From Stachybotrys elegans (lineage: Eukaryota > Ascomycota > Sordariomycetes > Hypocreales > Stachybotryaceae), in contig JAGPNK010000010.1 of assembly GCA_020746835.1 (NCBI GenBank), forward strand, positions 124,001 through 188,000: 64,000 nucleotides of DNA, in the 5' to 3' direction. The notes beneath the pieces are model-generated. The model was given only the letters and a program-made list of their open reading frames with translations. It did no database searches and was not told where the DNA came from. Position numbers and translations under genes: made by a program. How positions within the stretch are numbered: the first letter of the stretch is position 1; every line of letters begins with the position of its first letter. Positions 10,996 through 19,580 of this stretch are shown piece after piece.

Positions 10996-11094
10996 GGCGG
11001 CCGTTGTGAAGGAGTGATGTCAGGCGAGCGACACTCGGCATCAGCAGCAGTAAGTGTGTACATCTTTATATGGCGCACTGGCTAATGCTATCAG

Positions 11095-11835
11095 TGTATA
11101 CCGTCAAGACGGATATGAAGAGAGTGGACAGAGGGCCAAGTTGATCTGGGTCTGGGTAAGCATTTCAACCTCAATCAGGAGAAACATTCGCTGACCATGA
11201 GGACAGAGGAAGGACAATGCTGGAAGCATAGCGTCTCAATTACCGACGAGCTCTGGGTATGTACCAGTCCCGATTCTTCACCGCCGCATAACTAATGCGT
11301 AACAGATGAGGAGCATGCCGTGAAGCTGACGAGCCGTACTGCGGAGCAGGAAGGCGAGGACGTTAGATCGGTATTCAGGTGCCAGGGGCTGGAATATGGA
11401 GTCTGCTGTCGGGACGAGCTGAATGGATTAATCACATTCCGATCCGAGGTGCACTCACTCAATGAAACATGCCAATAGCTCCTCTCAGATACCTTCTTCG
11501 CCGCCTTGGTTGCTGGGAGTCGCCCACTTGTAGCTCTAAAAGTTTTAAAGCGACAACCCCAAGCCAGCCAAGCCCTATGTCTCTGCGGTCGCCCCAAGGG
11601 CAGCACCAAGAAGGCAGACGCTGGCGTGCCCACCACGCCGAAGAAGCTTCCAACCCTTAACCCCGATGGCTCTGTTAGGAAGCGCGGCCGCCCATGCAAG
11701 TCGGACGCCAGCACTTACCTAGCTGTAATGGTCTCTGTGTCAGAATGTCAGATGATGTGTTTGAAATGGTCTTCTGAAGGGAAGACAGAAACAGTTGAGG
11801 AACGCCAATGGCGAGATGGCAGATGCTGTGGTTGA
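11095..11835 (+). CDS. AT-hook-containing exons, probably the 3' part of the preceding locus
   Basis: Exons 11095-11155, 11209-11260 and 11306 onward join in one frame through introns with CGCTGACC and ACTAATG branch sites, giving a Trp/Cys-containing protein segment (GQCWKHSVSITDELWVYEEH). The same frame runs from 11306 to 11835, interrupted only by one TAG at 11476-11478. It then encodes two AT-hook-like motifs, CGRPKGSTKK and RKRGRPCKSD, which in known proteins grip the AT-rich minor groove. The TAG could sit in an intron (GTATTC at 11376 to TAG at 11478 keeps frame) or be a nonsense mutation. Linking these exons to those before 10995 requires a weak splice site because the stretch 10976-11050 has a stop in every frame. 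A chromatin or DNA-binding role is inferred only from the AT-hooks. Confidence 0.4.
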
Positions 11836-12532
11836 AAATGCAGGATTATCGCCGTCTCAATTTCCAAATCAGAAGGAGATCATCGCGAAACTAAAAGCTA
11901 CGAAGATCCCGGGAGGAATGACACGGCTGATAAGCGCAACGACACAGCCTACGAGAGGCACACAAACTCGTCGACTTTGTGGACGAAACCAGTACGCTAG
12001 AGAGCATCGTCGCACCTCTTCCATCTTCCAGTTCGCAAGCTTGCTCCTTTACAACAGGTCTCGCGAGCTCACCAACCCGTAAAACTGCCCTATCTCAATC
12101 CATAACAGCATCTTTCTCTGGTAGGCAGTCAGGCTCCTCTGTTGATTGCAGCATCTGACGTCGAACATCAGTCACGGTCAGTCAGCATTTGGAGCCACTC
12201 GCCAGTAAACAGAACGTTGTGGCCGTCAGCCAGATCGAGCCTTCATGGCAGGCTGTGGCCACCAGCGCACTATTATAACTGGTACTAGTACAATCTCCAT
12301 TCCCACCGCCTGAATTTGCCTTATCACCTCGCAACTCTCTGTTTACCCTTATTTGTTCTCTAGCCCCTCCTCCACTCCATTGCAAGTTCGGCGAGCCGCG
12401 CTGAACCACGTCCTAGCCTCCAGAAGACCCTGGGCTCTCGTTCGCGACATTACCAAGCTCGTCCACACGGGGTCAGAGGCGGGGTCTGATCCCTCTCCCG
12501 AGCCATGATGAGTCACGAAGCCTCATCGCCCC
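11836..12532. other. Region with one overlapping coding-like frame, otherwise empty
   Basis: A second plus frame open from about 11757 to 12082 could be a further exon of the AT-hook locus (it includes LSPSQFPNQKEIIAKLKATK) but I cannot fix a splice joint. From 12083 to 12532 I see nothing I can support. Confidence 0.3.
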
Positions 12533-14247
12533 TTACTCAGTGGCATCGCGGCTGATTTCATTGGAAACTCGGAGCGCCTCGTCGAGATTGGCAGTTGGCG
12601 GCGTGTCAATCGCTTCATAGTGAGTGACCTTGTCAAGCTTCTTTTGGACGGAAGCCTTGTCCTGGGTGCCCTGCACATTCGTCGGACAGCCGAGGGCCTG
12701 GAGGGGACCATCGGTCATCAGCAGCTCAGACAACCGAGTGCCTTTGGCATTCGTCCATGTGCAAGGCCTGTGAAACCTTTCACATGTTTTGCAGGTGCCC
12801 GCAGCTTCGTTGTAATCGCAGGCAGTCGTCTGCTCGGAGTTAGCTGTGGTCTATCTTTCTACATGGATGAAAACAGGGATAAGGACGGAGACGAGGATGA
12901 TGACGAAGACGACGGAGACAAAGATGACAACGGAGACGACAGGAACGACGGAGACGACGGGAACAACGGAGGCAAAGGAGACAAGGGAGAGGAAGATGAC
13001 AACGGGGACGACGGAGACAAAGATAAAGACGGAGAGGAAGATGGAACACTTACATCGAAGAATGACATGCAAAGATCACACCATCTGTTGCCCTTTACAG
13101 CGTTTGCCTGGGCGCCTGGGGCGGGCTTCCGACCGATGATGACATCGTTGACCCACTCAGCAGGTATGGCATCGCGGATGCGCTGCGTGTTGTAGGCCAG
13201 CGAAGAGTTCGCGGGCCAACTCTTGACCTTCCCAGGTACCGGGTTCTGGTCCAGCCAGGCTTCCTGCCTCAGGTGGTCCATGTTGACCGTGCGGACAGTC
13301 ACCCGATCAGGTGGAGGAAACCAACCCGGGGCGCCTGTGTACGTGGTCTGGGTGATTGCCGCAAGCAAGGTCATTCCCTGGATGAGCTGAGACCACTCCC
13401 CCTGGGAGTGCTTCCTCGCCTGAGTGACCTGCAGCGGAGCTCTGCGCCAGGTCCCGGTGTTCTTATCGGTCCACTCCAGGTAGAGTCCCAACGAGCGCAG
13501 TCTTTCGAACTCCCTGTTGTGGCAAGGGCGAGGCACTCGCACCCACGGAACGGCATGGTCGATGTATTGACGACCATCGTGGGCCAGCTCGGCCACAAGC
13601 GTTACCGGCTCTCCGTTCTGGAACGGCCCCAGTTCAAAGACGTGCTTCGGAATATTGACCTTGCCCTCCCGCGAGCGCCAGAGAAGGTAATGCTGTTGAT
13701 TCCGGGTTCCGGGGGAATAAACGGCCATCGAGGCGCGGTATCGATACACATAGGCTCGTTCTTGCCAGTCATAGTAGCTCAGCCACATTCTCTCACGCGG
13801 AACATGGCACAGGGCAGGCGTCTTCCAGTTGAGGCCAATCGAAGGGACGGGCCTCCAGGAAGTCTCTGCCTTGATCTTCTCCATGAGGTTGTTGTATCGC
13901 TTGGCGTACTCGTAGGCGATGGTTATCTGACCCCCTGAGCCAGCCGCTGGGGTGCTTCTGATAAGACCGGCGGACCACGACTGGAAGAGGCAGACCGCGG
14001 TCAACTCGGCGGCCTCCAAAATGATGGGTCTGGCGAAGTGTTCCATCTCTGGGTCGCCGTGCCTGAAGAGAACCAGGGGACACATCTTCTTTCCCCCTTT
14101 GGCATCCCGGCCGAATTTATGAACCATGGCGTCGCCTTCGTGTCGCGCGGCTCTGAAATGAGCACTGTGTGACTTCCTTCGATCCTCAAAATCCCATGTC
14201 TGGCCAATGTAAATACTATCCGAGCTCGCTTCACTGAAGCTGACCAT
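12533..14247 (-). CDS. GIY-YIG-like nuclease-fold protein with C-terminal Zn2Cys6-like cysteine cluster
   Basis: Two exons, 14247-13054 and 12829-12533, joined over a 224-nt intron (GTAAGT donor, CTAAC branch, GAGCAG acceptor), give about 496 residues. Near the N-terminus IYIGQTWDF followed by R23-R24 and H27 matches the second GIY-YIG motif (YIGQT...R...H), and E78/E81 in ILEAAEL sits where the catalytic Glu of that superfamily is expected. The first 'GIY' strand (RYIF) lies upstream of the first ATG: the frame is open to about 14340 without an ATG, so the N-terminus is missing, unspliced or starts elsewhere. The middle 300 residues are unknown but well-formed. Splicing completes a cysteine pattern C390-x2-C-x8-C-x8-C-x2-C-x6-C421, close to a fungal Zn(II)2Cys6 cluster with an extended first spacing, ending RPCTW. 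Nuclease activity is inferred from motif only. A decayed copy lies immediately upstream. Confidence 0.6.
12881..13043. repeat. Minisatellite of GAC/GGA-type units inside the intron of the GIY-YIG-like gene
   Basis: The plus strand reads as imperfect 9-15 nt units built from GGAGAC, GACGAC and AACGAC triplets for about 160 bp, entirely inside the intron 12830-13053. On the coding (minus) strand it is a pyrimidine-rich (TCC/GTC/TTC) tract. It keeps the frame open if the intron is retained, giving a Ser/Pro-rich tail that ends at 12859. Confidence 0.75.
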
Positions 14248-14249
14248 TC

Positions 14250-14740
14250 CGGATTTGTTGGGAAGGTCTCGGAAGATATATCTGGACGCTCCGTTCTGGG
14301 TCGTAGTGACTGATCCATTGGCGCTCAAGTTTAAACCGACTCAAGACCGGGGCCTTCAAGTTCAGTCCAATGGTCGGCACGGGTCTCCAGTTGCAATCCT
14401 TTGCAATCCGAAATCAGATTACTACAGGCTCTGGCATACTGGAAAGGCTGTCTCTTCTCGCTACCAGAAGCCGATGGGATCGGAGTGACGTAGAGTCGCG
14501 GTTACCAGGACCGTGAGAGGTAGCCCATCGCCAGTCCCAAAGCGTGAAGCATGCCAGACCTGCCGAATTGCATGACAGTTGCATCGCCCTGTCGAAATAT
14601 GACGAGGGGAATTGTTCGACTCTCTCTGGAACTTTTGCCAAATTGATACAGACTGTTGCCTGTTTGTGGCTCAAGCCCAGAGAGACTCTTCCCCAGAGGT
14701 TGTCCTGAATCGTCCAATACGAAGGGTCTGGATAATGGGT
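14250..14740 (-). pseudogene. Decayed tandem copy of the GIY-YIG-like gene
   Basis: Two pieces resemble the neighbouring intact gene. Around 14620-14502 the frame RTIPLVIFRQGDATVMQFGR matches its CPLVLFRHGDPEMEHFARP, then hits a stop after SRSW where the intact gene reads FQSW. After a frameshift, 14395 to about 14290 encodes WRPVPTIGLNLKAPVL...RQWISHYDPER, matching WRPVPSIGLNWKTPAL...RMWLSYYDWQER. The internal stop, the frameshift and the lack of the rest show it is dead. Its distal end overlaps, in another frame, the upstream open part of the intact gene, as expected from unequal exchange or deletion between tandem copies. Confidence 0.65.
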
Positions 14741-15340
14741 AAAGTGATGAGGTGAGACCAGCAGGTGGCTGGAAAGAATGGAGCTCGATGGGTGGTGATG
14801 GAGGGAGAAGAAAGGCTCCTGACAGCGGGGAGTAGCGATTTTTATAGGAGAACCGGGCTGAACATGGTATGCCAGTTAAAATGACATTTCTGTTTGTCGG
14901 CTGCTAGAAGTCCAGCGAACCGGTCAAAGAAAGGGTGCACTGCGCTTTGTGACACGAATCTACGCTGTGAGCATTGAGTTCAGCACACTCTTTCCATGTC
15001 TTCCAAACACTCTCCGTGCAACCCGCAACAGTCTCGTGTTTACGCCGATTGATAAAAAACTGAGTGCGGGATTGTGACACTCACCTCTGTTCATTCAAGC
15101 AAGCATAAAGATTGGGTGTGTCCATTTGCCGACGAGTTGTTTCGTTGAACAACTTCGGCCTCCACGCATGGGTGGTACAAAGTGTTCTTGTCTTTGTCAG
15201 TTCTATGGAAACGCACCAAATAGCTTCCGGTACTTTACCCTAGGAAATGCCCTGGACCTCGTGTTACGTTGCACGGGGCAAAAGGTCCATTGGTATGTTT
15301 GACAGGATCACTCTTTCACTGGGATGGACGTGGCTGTCGC
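14706..15340. repeat. Diverged direct repeat, copy A (upstream region of the GIY-YIG-like copy)
   Basis: This block shares ordered blocks of near-identity with 17735-18225: ACGAAGGGTCTGGATRATGGG, GAATGRAGCTCGATG, TGCCGACRAGYTGTTTCGTTGAA (split here for length), CGCATGGGTGGTACA, then CTCGTGTTAC..TTRCACGG..CAAAAGGTCC and CTCTTTCACTGG. Spacing differs by small indels. It contains no convincing ORF and lies 5' of minus-strand coding remnants, so it is most simply a duplicated promoter/5' region. Confidence 0.65.
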
Positions 15341-15435
15341 CTGTTCACGTACGGAGCATGGAGAGGAGCATCTGCATATTTCTGCAGTGCCTTCTTGGCT
15401 CCTAATTATGCCACCCAGGTTGGTTTGATCACTCC

Positions 15436-15657
15436 CTACCACTGCCCAATAATCACCTCGTACTGGGAGTTCAATTCTCGACACTCATACCGTAGAATGT
15501 CCATCGGGCTGTAGTCACGCGTCGCTCGACATTGCATTACGTGGGTGATGCTTCCAGCAGTCAAACGTTCTTCCATGCTGCGCATCTCAAAACAAATGAT
15601 ACACATGTAGAGCATTCTTGGTTTCATATTGGGATTAGGAGGAGCATTAGCCGCCAA
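15436..15657 (-). CDS. Possible small gene or orphan exon with cysteines
   Basis: A minus frame ending in TAG at 15436 encodes about 60-74 residues with coding character (KPRMLYMCIICFEMRS, ITHVMQCRATRDYSPMDILR). The first in-frame ATG is at about 15624; the frame is open further upstream, so it may be an internal exon. Cysteine spacing (C-x2-C ... C) hints at a metal-binding or RING-like piece but is too short to assign. Unrecognised. Confidence 0.3.
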   Translation of the reverse strand: MAANAPPNPNMKPRMLYMCIICFEMRSMEERLTAGSITHVMQCRATRDYSPMDILRYECRELNSQYEVIIGQW

Positions 15658-15659
15658 TG

Positions 15660-16398
15660 AAGATTCGACGGACCGATAAACAGGTAACAGTTTCTGCTTC
15701 TACACTGCAGACCAGGGCTTGCGGCGATATGCAAGGCTAAACTACCCATACGATCGAACGACTTGCTCAATATGGGCAATAGGATCCATTATGTGTATGG
15801 ATTCCAGCAGGCTCTGGCCATCCTCTGGTGAAGGACAACTTGGCGCTTCAGTTGAGGTCGAAGAGACTTGGACTTTCGCTGCGAATGCTTGCGATGGTCG
15901 GCGCTCCAACCAAAAGCCCAACGCCGACGAGAAGCCTTGTCATACTGGCGCGCTACATCAAGACTCACCACTGTCTATGCAAATTCGCCATGAAATATGC
16001 TCTCTCCAATGCCAATGCCCACAAGGTTTAGCTTTCATAGTGACCACAGCACATTCTCGGGGGCCACTACAGTCAATCTTGCCGGGGGTATACAATATAA
16101 TCTGCTACTTGAAAGCTAATAGCTATTCTCACGACGGTGTTGCATTATTCCACTGCCGCCCGATGGTGTCAGGGCCAGGTGCATCATCGTACTAGTCGAG
16201 AATCTCTTTAATTTTATTCATTGATATTGCAAACATATTTGCTGTGCGTGACAGCAGAGACCTCTTCAGCATAGCCGCTATGCAGAATCCTCTGAACATA
16301 TGATCCTCATCCCTCAACTAGAACCCTCATAATCCAATCTTGTCTCGTCCCAGATGAACAAAATAACGTGTAGCGCAAAAGCACAGCGTTCTCACTGG
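15660..16398. other. Unassigned stretch in the accessory island
   Basis: Contains a plus-strand open frame 15719-16195 without an ATG until about 15791 and without recognisable protein features; the opposite strand is also weakly open. I do not support a gene here. Confidence 0.3.
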
Positions 16399-17652
16399 CT
16401 AAGCCCGACCCAAGCATTGTGGCCTTGTCAGGTGGGTTGACATCAGCTCAATGTCCATGAGCTCAGGATATGTCGCATCGACCATCCGCTTGAGATGCCC
16501 AGTCTTACATTCCTCATACCACTTCAAGTCAAAAATGGGGATCTCAAGTACACTCCAAGAATAAATGACATGCTTTCAAAGCAGGATTCCGTCTTCCTAC
16601 TGACGAACGAGGCGGCGAGCCGAGGATTGTTTGGTCTTGAAAGCGAACCGGAGTGTTGGGAGCGGCGAATGTGCTCCTGCTCGGCGCGATGATCGGTGGA
16701 TATTCGTAATGTCGCTCCAGTCCACCAACTCCCTCTCGTCCTATGGCGCCTTCAACACCCTGCCCATCGATAGCTGATAGCAGACCGAGTGTTGTAGGAG
16801 GTGATTAGCTTGTGCACTCAAGGCTACAGCCTAAGTATTCCGAGGTAGTGAGTGGCCTCACCGACCTGTGTAGCGATCGACCGGGAAGCTTAGAGGCGAA
16901 CTGTGAAATGACTGTCTGGGCTGAACAGTGGAATAAGGGCACCACCAAGGGGCCTGTCCTCTATGCTTTGGATGCCTCCGAGAGTCGGCAACAGCTAGTC
17001 GGCCAGCGCGAAGGTGTTGTGTTCGACCCAAACTGAAATCGGGAACGCTCGCTAAGTTGCTGAAGTATGGCCCTAGGGTGCTTGCCAGCAAATCTAAATT
17101 GAGCTTGGGATAATCGTAGCTCATTGCGACAGACACCGGGCTTTGTCGGATGTCCCCGAGTCGAGTGAACTGGACGGTGATATCTGACGGGCTCCTTTGC
17201 AATCTTGGGGAGAGGGCACCAGACGCTGATGACGTGGATCGGAGTTGGCGATGTGTGAGGGTCTCTAACAAAGTACTCTCGGACCATGTCCAAGCGGTCT
17301 TGTAGGTTCAACATGTCTGGTACGAGTGCGCGACGTGAGGGTAGGCTGGCGAGGGCCTATACTGTTGGGCGGTAATGGCAGCGGTGGTGACGATGGCGAT
17401 GTTACCGGTGGTGATACTTCTCGGCTCATATTAAAGGGCTGCGGGATATTTGTAGGGAGAATAGAAGTTGTTGAGGGAGCTTGAGAAGGAACGGGGATGC
17501 AGGCTTTTGCGGAGAAGGGCCTGCCGAGGGAGGTAGGATGGATCTATATCTGTCAATAATTGTCATAAACATCTCTCCTAACTATCTGCTTGGAAGCAAG
17601 TAGTGGGAAGACGTACCGGCAGTATAGGAGGCGAAGGTGGGCTGTCCGTCAT
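16399..17652 (-). CDS. Probable multi-exon gene of unknown function (structure only partly resolved)
   Basis: A likely first exon runs from ATG 17652 to 17617 (MTDSPPSPPILP), donor GTACGT, acceptor ATATAG, into an exon open from 17543 to 17265 rich in Pro/Ser/Thr. Between 17314 and 16858 two frames look coding (for example SYDYPKLNLDLLASTLGPYF in one), but I cannot choose the joint. A convincing last exon lies at about 16570-16399 (IPIFDLKWYEECKTGHLKRM and onward, ending in TAG at 16401-16399). The gene lies directly downstream of repeat copy B, as the GIY-YIG-like copy lies downstream of copy A. It has no visible GIY-YIG motif. It may be a working intron-rich gene or a decaying one. Confidence 0.3.
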
Positions 17653-17734
17653 GCCAGGTTGATGTCTAGGCCAGTTCTGACCATCTTCCGCCTTCAACTG
17701 ACGGCTGAGCATTGATTGGCGCAGAAGCGTCATG

Positions 17735-18225
17735 CAGCTCCATGAGACGAAGGGTCTGGATGATGGGCTAGATCAGACAGTACTGGACAGAATGAAGCTC
17801 GATGAGGAAGAGAAGTTTCCTGACCGGGAGGAGGACCAACATTTTATGGGAAGACCGGCTGAAATGGGATGCCACCTCAAAGGACATTTGACAACGTTGT
17901 CCGAAGCTGCACTGTTGTGACACAGATCTGCTGTAACCCTAAGTTCGGCCAAATCGCAAGGTCTTCCAACACTCCTGTTTGTGTTAAATTAATGGAATGC
18001 TGCATGCTGGATTGCATCCACCGCTGATCATTCAACTACCCGGAGGGCAAGTGTCTGCCGACAAGCTGTTTCGTTGAAATTTGCACCCGCATGGGTGGTA
18101 CAGCCTCTTCGGATGCTGGAAGCTGCTGACCCCCCTGACACTTCAAAGGCGAGGAATGCACCAGGCCTCGTGTTACATTACACGGGCAAAAGGTCCTTTA
18201 TGTTTGCACTCTTTCACTGGCTGGA
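17735..18225. repeat. Diverged direct repeat, copy B
   Basis: Second copy of the block at 14706-15340, same order and orientation, about 3 kb away. Similarity is patchy (short identical runs separated by indels), so the duplication is old. It sits just upstream of the minus-strand gene starting near 17652. Confidence 0.65.
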
Positions 18226-18272
18226 CGGCTGTCTTGAAAGACGAGAGGAGACTATCTTGATTACACGCCAAT

Positions 18273-19419
18273 CTACGGCCCTTGCATCCTATCCTGCAGC
18301 CATTGCTGAGCGACCTTGTGACCAGACCGCGTCAATTCATGTGCCTGAGCCTCCTTACCGACCTCGACCACCTCGACACGCTTGAGGGCCTCGAGCTCGG
18401 CATCGCGCTCCTCGTCGTCCCAGGCGCTGCGCTCCTTGCACTCAATCTTCTCGACGCTGCGGCGCATGAGCTCCGTCAGCTCGGCGGCCTGGGCGCCAAA
18501 AGTGTGCCCCTGGGGGAAGATGGCCGTCTTGGCCTTGCGCCTGCGCGTGATGGCCTCAGGGGGCAGGGTGTGCATGAGGCACGCCTCGGGGATCTTGAGG
18601 GTGGACTGGCGGGGCGGGAAGACGAGGTGTGATTTCCGAGGTGGCTTGCTCTCGTACATTTCAAAGTCGGGATTCTCCGTGGCCTGGAGCAGCCTCGACT
18701 CCTCTGCGGACAGGTGGAAGGAGAGGGGCACTTCGAGGCCGGGGTTGTGGAAGAAGAGGCTGGGGCTCGCAAAGGCGTCAAAGAGGTTGACGGGGGAGCC
18801 AAAGATGGACGGCATCATGTCCTTGATGTCGTTGAGATGAGAGGGGGGAGGGTCGAGGGGCTCCTTGAGGGGGTCTACGCCGGCGTTGACGCGATGGTCC
18901 GGGAGAAACATGGTCCAGTTGTAGACGCCATTGTAGGCCAGGACACCGCGGACGCCAAACCTGGCGTGGGGATGCGACTCGGTCAGCGACAGCGAGACGG
19001 CGAGGCTGGCGCCCAGATACGAGCCGTAGACGTAGACGGGGCGGCGGCCAAGGCCCGGCGGCGCCAGGTTGGCGGCGAGCCACGCGTAGGCAAAAGCCAC
19101 GTCGTGGACGGGCGTCGGCCACGAGGACCCCCCCGCCCAGCGGTACGCGATGCTGGCGACGGGCCACCGGTAGAAGAAGCCGGGGAGCGCGTCACCGCTG
19201 CCGGGAAAGGAGGGCAGATGGATCAAGAGGGGAGAGGTGGGCGACTGCCTGCCGACATTGTACAGGCTGCCGGGCCGTTAGCTGGGTTCGCGAGATGGGT
19301 GGTGACACGCACGTGATGTCGACGAAGCCGGCCGAGCCGCATCGTACCTGGACCTTTTCCTGCGTAAAGGAGCTGTAGAAGCGGCGAGGCCAAAGGCGAC
19401 CAAGCGCGCGGGCTTGCAT
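18273..19419 (-). CDS. Alpha/beta-hydrolase-fold protein lacking the nucleophile serine
   Basis: Two exons, 19419-19313 and 19266-18273, over a 46-nt intron (GTGCGT, CTAAC, GCAG) give 366 residues. The N-terminus is Arg/Ala-rich (MQARALGRLWPRRFYSS), compatible with a mitochondrial presequence. An early strand-turn, LLIHLPSFPGSGD, fits the oxyanion-loop region of the fold. The nucleophile-elbow position reads VYVYGSYLGASLA (residues 113-125): the GxSxG consensus becomes G117-S-Y119-L-G121, so Tyr replaces Ser. A late GHTFG could be the His-loop. Either the protein is non-catalytic or S118 serves. Its start is only 161 bp from the divergent TOK1 gene. Specific substrate unknown. Confidence 0.75.
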
Positions 19420-19580
19420 ACCGTATCATGTGGGTGAGTGGAGGTGGAGGACGAGGTGCAGGTGAAAATAAAGTAGGGGTCCATACGCGTATTGGCACCA
19501 TTTTAGACTCGCTAAATTAGTATATATATCTTGGCGAGAAGACGTCATCTGTATGCATTTATACATCCATATGCTGCACC
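19420..19580. promoter_or_regulatory. Compact bidirectional promoter with TATA-like element
   Basis: 161 bp separate the start codons of the hydrolase (minus) and TOK1 (plus). A TATATATAT run at 19521-19529, about 55 bp before the TOK1 ATG, is a TATA-like candidate. Confidence 0.5.

Noticed and set aside
12881..13043. Considered as a CRISPR-like or structured repeat array
   Set aside because: Units vary in length and have no spacers; it is a simple minisatellite in a eukaryotic intron.
12620..13195. Plus-strand acidic Asp/Glu/Gly ORF of 191 codons
   Set aside because: It is the antisense reading of the minisatellite intron and flanking exons of the minus-strand GIY-YIG-like gene; its acidity comes only from the repeat.
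15719..16195. Plus-strand ORF of 158 codons in the accessory island
   Set aside because: No ATG at its start, no domain, irregular composition, and the opposite strand is similarly open.
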